Made by a program: the position numbers and the translations under genes. Positions 1 through 6,097 of a DNA stretch of 11,176 nt are shown piece by piece. The stretch is from Gammaproteobacteria bacterium (lineage in GTDB: Bacteria; Pseudomonadota; Gammaproteobacteria; Arenicellales; JAOTYS01): contig JAOTYS010000119.1 of assembly GCA_029861795.1 (NCBI GenBank), positions 1-11,176 on the forward strand, given 5' to 3'. Each line of letters begins with the position of its first letter. Positions within the stretch are counted from its first letter, which is position 1. Below the pieces are notes generated by a model. That model was given only the letters and a program-made list of their open reading frames with translations. It was not told where the DNA came from and searched no databases.

Positions 1-116
1 TCCTTCTTAGAAGTCTGCAACACATGAGATTTGTACTCAAGCCCTTTGATCTCTAGCATGAGCAACACTCGCCATGCAGGCGCACTTCCACTTATCCAAT
101 AAACTTCGATGCTCAT
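1..116 (-). CDS. GST-family protein, N-terminal fragment cut by the window edge
   Basis: Reading the minus strand from an ATG at 116-114 gives 38 codons that stay open to base 1. The product begins MSIEVYWISGSAPAWRVLLM and continues LEIKGLEYKSHVLQTSKK. This matches the thioredoxin-like N-terminal domain of glutathione S-transferases: a first beta strand, a loop with Ser/Pro near residues 9-13 where the glutathione-activating residue lies, helix 1 (WRVLLMLEIKGLEY), then the second strand. A GGAG on the minus strand (127-124 region) lies about 7-10 bases before the ATG and supports this start. The cis-Pro motif and the C-terminal helical domain lie outside the window. The gene is divergent from the cupin gene at 453, so the 336 bases between must hold promoters for both. 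It is a different GST subfamily member from the one at 1140, not a close duplicate. The assignment rests on a short fragment. Confidence 0.72.
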   Translation of the reverse strand, partial: MSIEVYWISGSAPAWRVLLMLEIKGLEYKSHVLQTSKK

Positions 117-280
117 GAGCGATGCTCCAGAGGGGCCATAGCTATCTTCCGCACGTATTTGGGCTTGCTATGCGAGGTTGCGATGTCGCAGAAGTTGCAG
201 ATTATCTCCATTGTGTTGAAGTCGATAGCATGGGCCATTTCTGGAAATGGAAGTAATTGTACTGCGGTCGCTCAGAAAAT

Positions 281-390
281 ATTGGCTGAAAAAAAGTCAC
301 GGGTTTGTAGGTTATAGGCGTATGTTGTTTAACACAAATGACAACTCACTCAAGCGGGGCCTTCAAACCCGTCACTTTATGTCGGCCACT
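281..390. repeat. Imperfect inverted repeat, 31-base arms, 48-base spacer
   Basis: The left arm is 281-311 and the right arm 360-390. The right arm read as reverse complement matches the left at 25 of 31 positions by hand alignment. The best core is AAAGTCACGGGTTTGTAGG at 293-311 against AAAGTGACGGGTTTGAAGG, with 2 mismatches in 19. Similarity ends sharply on both sides, and no duplicated flanking bases are apparent. The repeat sits between the divergent GST and cupin genes and ends 62 bases before the cupin ATG. It could be a pair of operator half-sites, a structured leader of the cupin mRNA, or a small MITE-like element. The sequence alone does not decide among these. Confidence 0.6.
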
Positions 391-441
391 TAGTTCAATC
401 GTTACGGCTCATGAGAGTAGGACAGAGATAGACCTTAGATC

Positions 442-447
442 AGGAGG
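442..447 (+). promoter_or_regulatory. Strong Shine-Dalgarno of the cupin gene
   Basis: AGGAGG lies five bases before the ATG at 453. It fixes this start and predicts efficient translation. Confidence 0.8.
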
Positions 448-452
448 AAGAT

Positions 453-938
453 ATGGCTAGCAGCCCGCCCAAAATCCATATCGATTCGGTCAAAAAGACG
501 ACGATTGGAAATGGAAAGAACTTCGCTGCATCAATTGGCAGGATCGGTACCCAACTAGGAATGACAAAATTAGGTTGCACCACGGTCGAGCTTGAACCAG
601 GTAAGCGAGCTTGGCCACATCATTTGCACTACGGCCAGGAGGAACTATTCATTGTTATCGAAGGTCAAGGAACGCTTCGTTATGACGACAAAGAATACGA
701 GATAAGGCAAGGCGAGATCTTCTTTGCGGGAACTGGCCCTGGGACCGCACATCAAATAGTTAATACATCTGACGCTAAGCTAAGATACCTTGCATTGAGT
801 TCAATGGCCGATCCGGAGGTATGTTATTACCCGGATTCCAAGAAATATGGTGCGTATTGTTGGCGTGACGATGGCAAAGGCGTGCGATTTTTGGCCCACG
901 ATGATTCGGGCGTCGACTATTTCGATGGTGAACAGTGA
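453..938 (+). CDS. Single-domain cupin protein
   Basis: This 161-residue protein carries one complete RmlC-like cupin barrel. Motif 1 is visible as G50, then H57-L58-H59, E63 and G71; motif 2 as G87, P96-G97, H100 and N104. His57, His59, Glu63 and His100 are the usual metal ligands and all are present, so a metal-binding fold is well supported. The substrate cannot be read from sequence: single-domain cupins include isomerases, dioxygenases, sugar-binding proteins and small-molecule sensors. The C-terminal 45 residues (PEVCYYPDSKKYGAYCWRDD onward) are typical of a group of uncharacterised bacterial cupins. There is no signal peptide, so the protein is probably cytoplasmic. The start is set by AGGAGG at 442. 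The gene appears to be transcribed alone, with a GST gene divergent upstream and a 201-base gap downstream that begins with an attC-like repeat. Confidence 0.88.
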   Translation: MASSPPKIHIDSVKKTTIGNGKNFAASIGRIGTQLGMTKLGCTTVELEPGKRAWPHHLHYGQEELFIVIEGQGTLRYDDKEYEIRQGEIFFAGTGPGTAHQIVNTSDAKLRYLALSSMADPEVCYYPDSKKYGAYCWRDDGKGVRFLAHDDSGVDYFDGEQ

Positions 939-940
939 GC

Positions 941-1040
941 GCTAACGACACGTTCAACCGGTTAGCCTACCCGACATGCTTTTTGTATGCGCAAAATTCA
1001 CGCTTGCTAACGACTGTCAGCCAACTCGAACGTTAGACGC
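941..1040 (+). repeat. CTAAC/GTTAG repeat cluster, attC-like in outline
   Basis: GCTAACGAC occurs at 941-949 and again at 1006-1014. Each copy is followed by a complementary GTTAG (GTTAGCC at 961-967 and GTTAGAC at 1032-1038), giving two nested inverted repeats in 100 bases. The outer pair CTAAC(942)/GTTAG(1032) is continued by GTTC(952)/GAAC(1028). It begins 3 bases after the cupin stop and ends in GTTAGAC, which fits the GTTRRRY right core of integron attC sites. Against this, the left core fits the RYYYAAC consensus poorly, the bulge between stem parts is one-sided, and no other attC or integrase is visible. It may instead be a transcription-terminating or regulatory structure. Confidence 0.3.
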
Positions 1041-1139
1041 AAACTGTCCCAGAGGCACTTACTCATGAGGGAAAGCTGAAGCGGACTTGTTATTGCTCGG
1101 TTCTTTGTTTGGCTGTCAGTTTGTACTTGCTATCGTTCC

Positions 1140-1778
1140 ATGAAACCAACCCTGTTTGGACTAAGCGAAAGTGTGTATACGCGCATTGCTCGGCTCGTGT
1201 TCGAGGAGAAGGGCGTTGAATACGAATTCGAAGAAGTAGATATCTTTGGTGATGACGGCGTTCCGGCTGACTATCTGAAGCTTCACCCTTTTGGGAGGAT
1301 TCCTTCCCTTACTCACGGTGGTTTCGCGCTCTATGAAACCAGTGCGATCATTCGCTACGTTGAGGAGGCCTTTGATGGTCCAGTCTTACAACCCGATACG
1401 CCTGAATTACGGGCACGCATGAACCTAATCATAAGCCTGCTGGACTCGTATGCTTACCGTCCCATGATTTGGGATGTTTTCGTCGAGCGTGTCGTTGTCC
1501 CGGAGGAACATGGTACCCCGAACGAAGTTGTGATCTCAGGCGCGCTACACATAGCACAAACTTGTTTGGACGAGCTCGAGTTGCGTCTGGGGGATAAACA
1601 GTTTTTTCTCGGTCCTGAGTTAACCCTAGCAGATCTTCACGCCGCACCGATGCTGCTCTACTTTGCTCAGACTCCAGAAGGGGAACGGATGTTAGAGTCT
1701 AAGTCGAACTTGGTCCAGTGGATGGGACACATGAGATTGCGACATAGCATTGAGCGCACAAAGTCTATATATGGTTAG
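1140..1778 (+). CDS. Glutathione S-transferase family protein
   Basis: This 212-residue protein has the length and two-domain layout of cytosolic GSTs. The thioredoxin-like N-terminal domain (about 1-80) shows SESVYTR near residues 9-15 as the candidate catalytic Ser/Tyr region, HPFGRIPSL with cis-Pro55, and YETSAI (66-68), which binds the gamma-glutamyl part of glutathione. The helical C-terminal domain (about 88-210) includes LTLADLHAAPML, with the T162/D165 N-capping box conserved in GSTs. The expected role is glutathione-dependent conjugation or reduction of electrophiles in the cytoplasm; the substrate is unknown. No Shine-Dalgarno precedes the ATG, yet the first beta strand (PTLFGLSES) begins right after it, so a later start would break the fold. 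A weak sigma-70-like pair (TTGTTT 1105, TGCTAT 1128, 17-base gap) would place +1 at or next to the ATG, which hints at a leaderless message. The gene stands alone between gaps of 201 and 191 bases. Confidence 0.88.
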   Translation: MKPTLFGLSESVYTRIARLVFEEKGVEYEFEEVDIFGDDGVPADYLKLHPFGRIPSLTHGGFALYETSAIIRYVEEAFDGPVLQPDTPELRARMNLIISLLDSYAYRPMIWDVFVERVVVPEEHGTPNEVVISGALHIAQTCLDELELRLGDKQFFLGPELTLADLHAAPMLLYFAQTPEGERMLESKSNLVQWMGHMRLRHSIERTKSIYG

Positions 1779-1844
1779 TCCAGTTCCGCCATACTTGTAG
1801 AAGCACGTGTGATCTTAGGCTCTGTTCTAGCATATCCTTCGCGG

Positions 1845-1861
1845 CGGCTGTGGCACAGCCG
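1845..1861. other. Short perfect hairpin after the GST gene
   Basis: CGGCTGT, GGC, ACAGCCG form a 7-base stem with a 3-base loop, 66 bases after the GST stop. No T-run follows, so it is not a standard intrinsic terminator; it may be a palindromic binding site or chance. Confidence 0.3.
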
Positions 1862-1969
1862 GCATCCCAACTATTTGGTCTATAGTATTAGAGGCTGAGT
1901 CAAAGATTAAACCAGAGAAAGTTCCGCTACGGCGTTCGCCAACCGGTCATGGTAGGACCTCTGAAGTAA

Positions 1970-2272
1970 ATGAAAGCAATAATTGGGTGGGCGATATATT
2001 TTGCTGGATTTTCGATCCTTATGTATATCGATTATTTGCTGAGAGAACAAGACGGCCAGATGTTGACTGGAGGTGTGCCTGTGGTTGTATATCTTCTAGT
2101 TTGGTTCCCACTCATGCTTATTGGCACGAGCCTCGCATATGCGGCAGTAAAGTTCTGCAAGAACAAGATTGTAAAACTGGGCTTCGTAACAGGGCAGGTA
2201 GTGCTAGTGATCTTTGCAACGATGTTTATTGAGTTAACTTACATGGCCCGGGCAGGTGTTGGCTCATTGTAG
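1970..2272 (+). CDS. Small three-helix membrane protein, unknown function
   Basis: This 100-residue protein has three hydrophobic stretches, at about 2-23, 34-60 and 69-90, separated by a charged loop (LLREQDGQ) and a basic one (KFCKNKIVK). The positive-inside rule places the second loop in the cytoplasm. I do not recognise the family and see no catalytic motif. No strong Shine-Dalgarno is present; CTGAAG at 1961-1966 is the nearest purine-rich stretch. The gene is 45 bases ahead of another small membrane protein on the same strand and probably shares a transcript with it. A second frame overlapping the same bases (1987-2232) lacks membrane-like or other coding character and is taken as its shadow. 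Confidence 0.65.
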   Translation: MKAIIGWAIYFAGFSILMYIDYLLREQDGQMLTGGVPVVVYLLVWFPLMLIGTSLAYAAVKFCKNKIVKLGFVTGQVVLVIFATMFIELTYMARAGVGSL

Positions 2273-2317
2273 GCGTTGTTTGAATGACCCTCTGAATTTG
2301 CAGATAACGTCGAGGCT

Positions 2318-2752
2318 ATGCCACAAATACAATCGGCAGATCCCAGGGCACGAAGAAAGGCAATATGGATGATTGTCGCGGCTTCGATAGTTGCATGCCT
2401 AGTTAGCTTTTTGTTTGACTCCTACCAAGATAAGCTTGAAGAGTGGTTTCTCAGCGATCCGGGGCGTATTGGTGAGAAACTAAATATTATCATCGCGGTA
2501 ATGGCTGTGTTGTCTATCCCGTTGCTAATTGGTGCAGCCTATCTTTGGCGTATCGCCCGCAAGATCATCGATGCTCAGCGCTTTCCACCTCCTGGTATGC
2601 CGGTCGTTCGAGACACCGCTATCGTCACGGGTGCGAAGGCATTGTGGCGGGGTCGACTTATGCAGGGCACAGCGATCTTTATGGGTGTCGCGGCGGTCTC
2701 AGTTCCAATAGGACTAGGCGTCATGTTTCATATGCTGCTGAGCAATATCTAA
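2318..2752 (+). CDS. Small membrane protein with three predicted helices, unknown function
   Basis: The 144-residue product has a basic N-terminus (DPRARRK) followed by membrane segments at about 15-33, 55-78 and 115-140. Between the first two lies a charged loop (DSYQDKLEEW); between the second and third is a polar segment of about 35 residues with a PPPGMP turn, followed by a conserved-looking RDTAIVTGAKALWRGR stretch. The latter two are probably cytoplasmic by the positive-inside rule. CGAGG at 2309-2313 is a weak, closely spaced ribosome site. No family is recognised. It is the second of three consecutive small membrane-protein genes (1970-3067) and is likely to be co-expressed with its neighbours. 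Confidence 0.65.
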   Translation: MPQIQSADPRARRKAIWMIVAASIVACLVSFLFDSYQDKLEEWFLSDPGRIGEKLNIIIAVMAVLSIPLLIGAAYLWRIARKIIDAQRFPPPGMPVVRDTAIVTGAKALWRGRLMQGTAIFMGVAAVSVPIGLGVMFHMLLSNI

Positions 2753-2790
2753 AAGCGTGGGCGACGCACATCCTTCCTAGTCTGTCGGGC

Positions 2791-2796
2791 GGAGGA
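2791..2796 (+). promoter_or_regulatory. Shine-Dalgarno pointing to a non-ATG start
   Basis: GGAGGA is the best ribosome site in the gap after 2752. The in-frame codons at normal distance are ATC (2804, 7-base gap) and ATT (2807, 10-base gap); there is no ATG, GTG or TTG near it in the coding frame. Confidence 0.4.
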
Positions 2797-2803
2797 CAGT
2801 TAA

Positions 2804-3067
2804 ATCATTCATTTCGTAGCACTACTGATCATCTTCGGTCTGGTTTATTTTGTGCTTTGTGTGCCGCTATTCCAGGGTATTAGCGTATGGAGGAAAGGTC
2901 GCAGGTTTGTCATTCGACTGGGCACACCTTGGAATGCACGAGATTCGGATCAACGATGGGATATGTTGATGTCCTTCCTATCCTTTGCCGCTGCGCTCGC
3001 CCTATCGATGTTCGTATTAGATCAGATCACACACTTTGGCTACTTGCCACCGCTTCAGGCGCCATGA
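2804..3067 (+). CDS. Small two-helix membrane protein with a probable non-ATG start
   Basis: The frame is open from just after a TAA at 2801 to the TGA at 3065. Read from 2804 it gives about 87 residues: a membrane segment (IIHFVALLIIFGLVYFVLCV), a strongly basic loop with VWRKGRRFVIR, a polar stretch NARDSDQRWD, a second membrane segment (MSFLSFAAALALSMFVL) and a short polar tail. The first conventional start is GTG at 2852, but it has no Shine-Dalgarno and would cut the first helix in half. GGAGGA at 2791 instead points to ATC 2804 or ATT 2807; ATT is a known rare bacterial start, as in infC. A point mutation or sequencing error that removed an ATG is equally possible. The gene follows two other small membrane-protein genes and precedes the SDR gene by 64 bases. 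No family is recognised. Confidence 0.5.
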   Translation: MIHFVALLIIFGLVYFVLCVPLFQGISVWRKGRRFVIRLGTPWNARDSDQRWDMLMSFLSFAAALALSMFVLDQITHFGYLPPLQAP

Positions 3068-3131
3068 TACAGATGAGCACAATGCAGAGCGTGAAGCACG
3101 GTCGGTCGATGACAAACAGGGGTGGCAGACA

Positions 3132-3878
3132 ATGAATAAAATTATCGTCATCACCGGCAGCAGTCGCGGTATTGGTGCGGCCACCGCAAAACTTGCTGCA
3201 CAATGTGGTTACGCGGTTTGCGTTAACTATCTTAACAACCAAGCTGCCGCCGATACCGTTGTCAAAGACATTGAACGCGACGGGGGGCGAGCTATCGCCG
3301 TGGTCGCCGATGTGGCTTCAGAGGTCGATGTGGTCCGATTGTTTGAAACTGTGGACAAGGAGTTAGGGCCTATTACCGCGTTGGTCAATAATGCCGGCAT
3401 TTTGGATCGCCAGATGAATGTTGAAGATATGGATGCCGCCCGTCTTAATCGTATCTTTACTACCAACATAACAGGATGCTTTTTGTGTGCTAGAGAAGCG
3501 ACGAGGCGTATGTCTATTAAACACGGCGGCGGTGGGGGTGCGATTGTGAATGTGTCGTCGGGCGCGTCAAGGTTAGGTGGTCCCGGTGAATACGTGGACT
3601 ATGCGGCGTCTAAAGGCGCGATCGATACCATGACCATAGGGCTTGCTCAAGAAGTCGCTGACCAAGGCATCCGCGTGAATGCTGTTCGTCCGGGCTTTAT
3701 CTATACTGATATTCACGCCAGTGGCGGCGAACCTAATCGTGTGGATCGAGTCAAGGGTTTTGTGCCGATGAAACGTGGCGGTCACGCGGTAGAAGTCGCA
3801 AACGCGATTTTATGGTTGCTATCAGATGAAGCTTCGTATTCGACGGGCACGTTTGTTGACGTAACCGGGGGCAAATAA
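3132..3878 (+). CDS. Classical SDR-family NAD(P)-dependent oxidoreductase (YgfF-like)
   Basis: The 248-residue product has every classical short-chain dehydrogenase motif: the cofactor-binding TGSSRGIG at 8-15, D60 before the adenine pocket, NNAG at 86-89, the structural N112, and the catalytic S143, Y157 and K161 in SSGASRLGGPGEYVDYAASK. The C-terminal PG-F/I-YT motif (about 220) and the closing DVTGGK also fit. The length is normal. The SSxASRLGGPGEYVDYAASK signature resembles the FabG/glucose-dehydrogenase-like branch that contains E. coli YgfF, whose substrate is unknown. VNY at 31-33, with no acidic residue after beta 2, suggests NADP(H), though weakly. Although the frame is open from 3036, the ATG at 3132 was chosen because TGxxxGIG normally starts within ten residues of the N-terminus; a modest AGGGGTGG at 3118-3125 precedes it. 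It follows the membrane-protein cluster on the same strand and is convergent with the amidotransferase gene. Confidence 0.9.
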   Translation: MNKIIVITGSSRGIGAATAKLAAQCGYAVCVNYLNNQAAADTVVKDIERDGGRAIAVVADVASEVDVVRLFETVDKELGPITALVNNAGILDRQMNVEDMDAARLNRIFTTNITGCFLCAREATRRMSIKHGGGGGAIVNVSSGASRLGGPGEYVDYAASKGAIDTMTIGLAQEVADQGIRVNAVRPGFIYTDIHASGGEPNRVDRVKGFVPMKRGGHAVEVANAILWLLSDEASYSTGTFVDVTGGK

Positions 3879-3925
3879 TGAGGAAGTTGCCGGACTAGAT
3901 TTCCACCTCCCGATTGACAGTGCTG

Positions 3926-4752
3926 CTACGTCAACGTCGATCTGCGCCCGATTTCTCGCCCCTGTCTCGCTGCGATAGCGGTTCCCTCAGGTACAGGCTC
4001 CCAGCCTTGTTCATCGAGCGGCACACTGGCAAAAAGAATTGTTTGTTGATCCGGCAAACCGATCTTTAGCCCTTCACACGCCCATTCGGGGTTCTCTGAC
4101 ATGCCATGCAGTTGCGCATACTTAACCCAGGGGGCTGGGGATCAGTGAATTGGCCATTGCTTTCATAGATCCTCCGGTGCCCGTGCACAAACAAAATGTC
4201 TCCATCCGAGTAGAGAAAATTCACCGAGCCAAATCCCGCCATTTCAGCGGCAAAGTCGGCGAATGCGGCTAGTCGATCTTCAGCCGAAGGGATTCGGCGT
4301 GGACTCGTCCAGACACTCTTGAGGCGATCGAGCAATACGCAAAAGGCTAACTCTGAATCAGTGTCGCCGATGGGATGGTAGGCGAGCTTGTCGGCGGATA
4401 CTTTGTCGTGCAGGCCATTCAGCGTGCCATTGTGGGCAAAGACATGGGCGTGACCACCGAGCTCGCGTTTGAAAGGGTGGGTATTTTGCAGCGTGGGCGT
4501 GCCTATTGTTGCGAGCCGCACGTGGGCAATCACAGAGTCGCTCTCAACATCTTGCTCGGAGATAAACTTTGCCCACGGGCTGTCAGCCGCCGGTTCCGGC
4601 TCCTTGACGAGGAACGCATCGCGGTCATGGTAATAGGCGATACCCCAGCCTGATCTGTTGCTGTAGGTAACGCCGCCGTGCTTGGCGAATTCGTCTAAGG
4701 AATAGTTGACGGTGGATGGCACCTTACTCGACATCGCAAATAGTCCACACAT
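3926..4752 (-). pseudogene. YafJ-like class II glutamine amidotransferase, frameshifted near the C-terminus
   Basis: The frame from 4752 begins MCGLFAMSS, placing the nucleophile Cys2 at the N-terminus once Met1 is removed, as in Ntn-type glutaminase domains. Also visible are R79 in HVRLATIG, N108-G109 in FAHNGTL and D130 in GDTDSELAF, all glutamine-site residues of this family, plus SGWGIAYY at 34-41. The intact frame stops at 4066 after 228 residues, and its last 20 or so residues (from about 206) look non-coding. Shifting by one base inside the C-rich run (plus-strand G5 at 4130-4134 and G4 at 4137-4140) restores a family-like ending: WVKYAQLHGMSENPEW, then LFASVPLDEQGWEPVPEGT, then the stop at 3926-3928. 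The repaired product would be about 275 residues. One missing C in the coding strand explains it. This may be a real mutation or a homopolymer sequencing error. The active-site domain is intact either way. The substrate partner of this stand-alone glutaminase is not known. Confidence 0.82.
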
Positions 4753-5008
4753 AGTTGCCGGCTTCCATGGTAGGGTGGCATTGACTAGCCTTGATTCTGT
4801 TAAATCTGATTCGGCTAAACCAGTACTTCGAGCATCGGGTTTATAATGCCAAAACGGTTCGAATAGTTCTCGGACAACAACGCCATCCTAAAGTTTACGT
4901 CGAATGCCGAGAGATCTGATCAAGCTTCCGCCAACATCTCTGGCCTTCGCCACGCGGATCTGCTAGAAAACACTTAGTGAATAGACACGCGGGCTCGGAG
5001 GCACAAAC

Positions 5009-6064
5009 ATGCTAGAAGTGGGAATCATGGGCGGATCGGGCTATATGGGTGGAGAGGTGCTAAGGGTGCTGTTGAACCATCCTGATGCCCAAGTTGCTTG
5101 GGTCAGCAGTCGTGCCGGTGGAACGATCGCTGATTATCATCCCAACCTATATGGAATTGATGTACCTCTAGTTCACCCCGACGAGTCTACTCCATGTGAT
5201 GTAGTCTTTCTGGCGCTGCCAACCAGTGCATCCATTGAAGCTGCAGCAAAATTTCTAGGGCAGGGATGCAAAGTCATTGACCTCGGCGCGGCTTTTAGAA
5301 TATCCGACCGGGATACTTGGGAAGCGGTTTACGGACAGGCGCACACCCATTGGGGGCTTGCAGCGGAGGCTGTGTATGGAATTTCAGAATTACATCTGGA
5401 AGAGATTAAGGATGCGGAGTTGATTGCGAATCCTGGGTGTTTCTCCTCTGCAGGAATTCTAGGTCTAGCTCCCTTAGTGGAGAAAGACCTTGTTGATGAG
5501 CAGAGAATAGTTGTAGAGGGATTGTCTGGGACAGCGGGGGCGGGAGCGGAGCTGTCACGGGCCGCACATCACCCCGAGATAGGAAACAATCTTATCCCCT
5601 ACAACGTTGTGGGGCATCGCCACACCTTCGAGATCGAGCAAGAGTTAACGCTGCTCGCCGGGAGCGAGGTCTGTGTGCACTTTACACCAGTGTATGTCCC
5701 TGTGGTACGCGGTATTCTTGATATTTGCCACGCTTTTCCCCACGAGAATATCAGCAGAGCGGAGTTGTTAGAGATATATCACGAGTTTTATCGGGATCAG
5801 CCTTTTGTCAAAGTGTATGATTTGCCAAAAGACGAGAATAGTTCTTGGCAATACAAACCTTATCCTTGGGTAAGTACAATAGCGGGCACGAACTATTGCT
5901 TTATCGGAATAGATGTCGATGAGGCACGTCAGCGTATTGTGATTTTCAGTGTATTGGATAGCATCGGGAAAGGCGGTGCACAGGTAGGGATTGAAAACAT
6001 GAACTTAATGTTTGGACTGGACCGGACCGCCGGGCTCGAGAGAAGGGGTCTTCACCCGAATTGA
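5009..6064 (+). CDS. argC: ArgC-type N-acetyl-gamma-glutamyl-phosphate reductase
   Basis: The 351-residue product has the length and layout of type 1 ArgC, which reduces N-acetylglutamyl-5-phosphate to the semialdehyde with NADPH in arginine synthesis. The N-terminal Rossmann motif GGSGYMGGEVLRVL (8-21) is followed by LNHPDAQVAWVSSR. The catalytic Cys is C144 in NPGCFSSAG, and the catalytic His lies in GHRHTFEIEQEL (202-213). The C-terminus has IAGTNYCFIGIDVD and KGGAQVGIENMNLMFGLDRT (321-340), diagnostic of the family. Oddities: the Cys loop reads GCFSS where GCYPT is usual, and SGTAGAG stands where SGVSGAGR is typical. No other arginine gene is adjacent. A paralogue acting on another acyl-phosphate (as LysY does) is therefore possible. 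GGAGG at 4997-5001 fixes the start. A TATAAT at 4842-4847 in the upstream gap could be a -10 box but lacks a good -35. Confidence 0.87.
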   Translation: MLEVGIMGGSGYMGGEVLRVLLNHPDAQVAWVSSRAGGTIADYHPNLYGIDVPLVHPDESTPCDVVFLALPTSASIEAAAKFLGQGCKVIDLGAAFRISDRDTWEAVYGQAHTHWGLAAEAVYGISELHLEEIKDAELIANPGCFSSAGILGLAPLVEKDLVDEQRIVVEGLSGTAGAGAELSRAAHHPEIGNNLIPYNVVGHRHTFEIEQELTLLAGSEVCVHFTPVYVPVVRGILDICHAFPHENISRAELLEIYHEFYRDQPFVKVYDLPKDENSSWQYKPYPWVSTIAGTNYCFIGIDVDEARQRIVIFSVLDSIGKGGAQVGIENMNLMFGLDRTAGLERRGLHPN

Positions 6065-6097
6065 GGGGGGACGCAATAGATAGAAGCAGTCGTTTTC

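Larger units (their letters stand above)
117..452. other. Divergent intergenic region between GST fragment and cupin gene
   Basis: These 336 bases hold no clear gene. The notable content is the inverted repeat at 281-311 / 360-390 (listed separately). A 44-codon frame at 183-317 (+) has GAGG at 174-177, five bases before its ATG, but its product is not recognisable and it runs into the left arm of the repeat, so I do not call it a gene. Promoters for both flanking genes must lie here, yet I see no sigma-70 pair good enough to place. Confidence 0.6.

Noticed and set aside
183..317. 44-codon plus-strand frame with GAGG five bases before its ATG
   Set aside because: No recognisable product, and it runs into the left arm of the inverted repeat. 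A short frame with an SD-like site is expected by chance at this length.
1845..1861. Hairpin as an intrinsic terminator of the GST gene
   Set aside because: The stem is good but no T-run follows it, so it is listed only as a hairpin.
2545..2883. Overlapping plus-strand frame across the second and third membrane-protein genes
   Set aside because: It overlaps clear membrane-protein coding in another frame, and its product is rich in Ser, Arg, His and Cys without domain features, as expected of a shadow frame.
3036..3131. N-terminal extension of the SDR gene from an upstream ATG
   Set aside because: The 32 extra residues are polar and unlike SDR proteins; the cofactor motif sits at the normal distance from the ATG at 3132.
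4842..4847. Perfect TATAAT as a promoter for argC
   Set aside because: No acceptable -35 hexamer lies 16-18 bases upstream and the gene is 162 bases away, so it is mentioned only within the argC entry.
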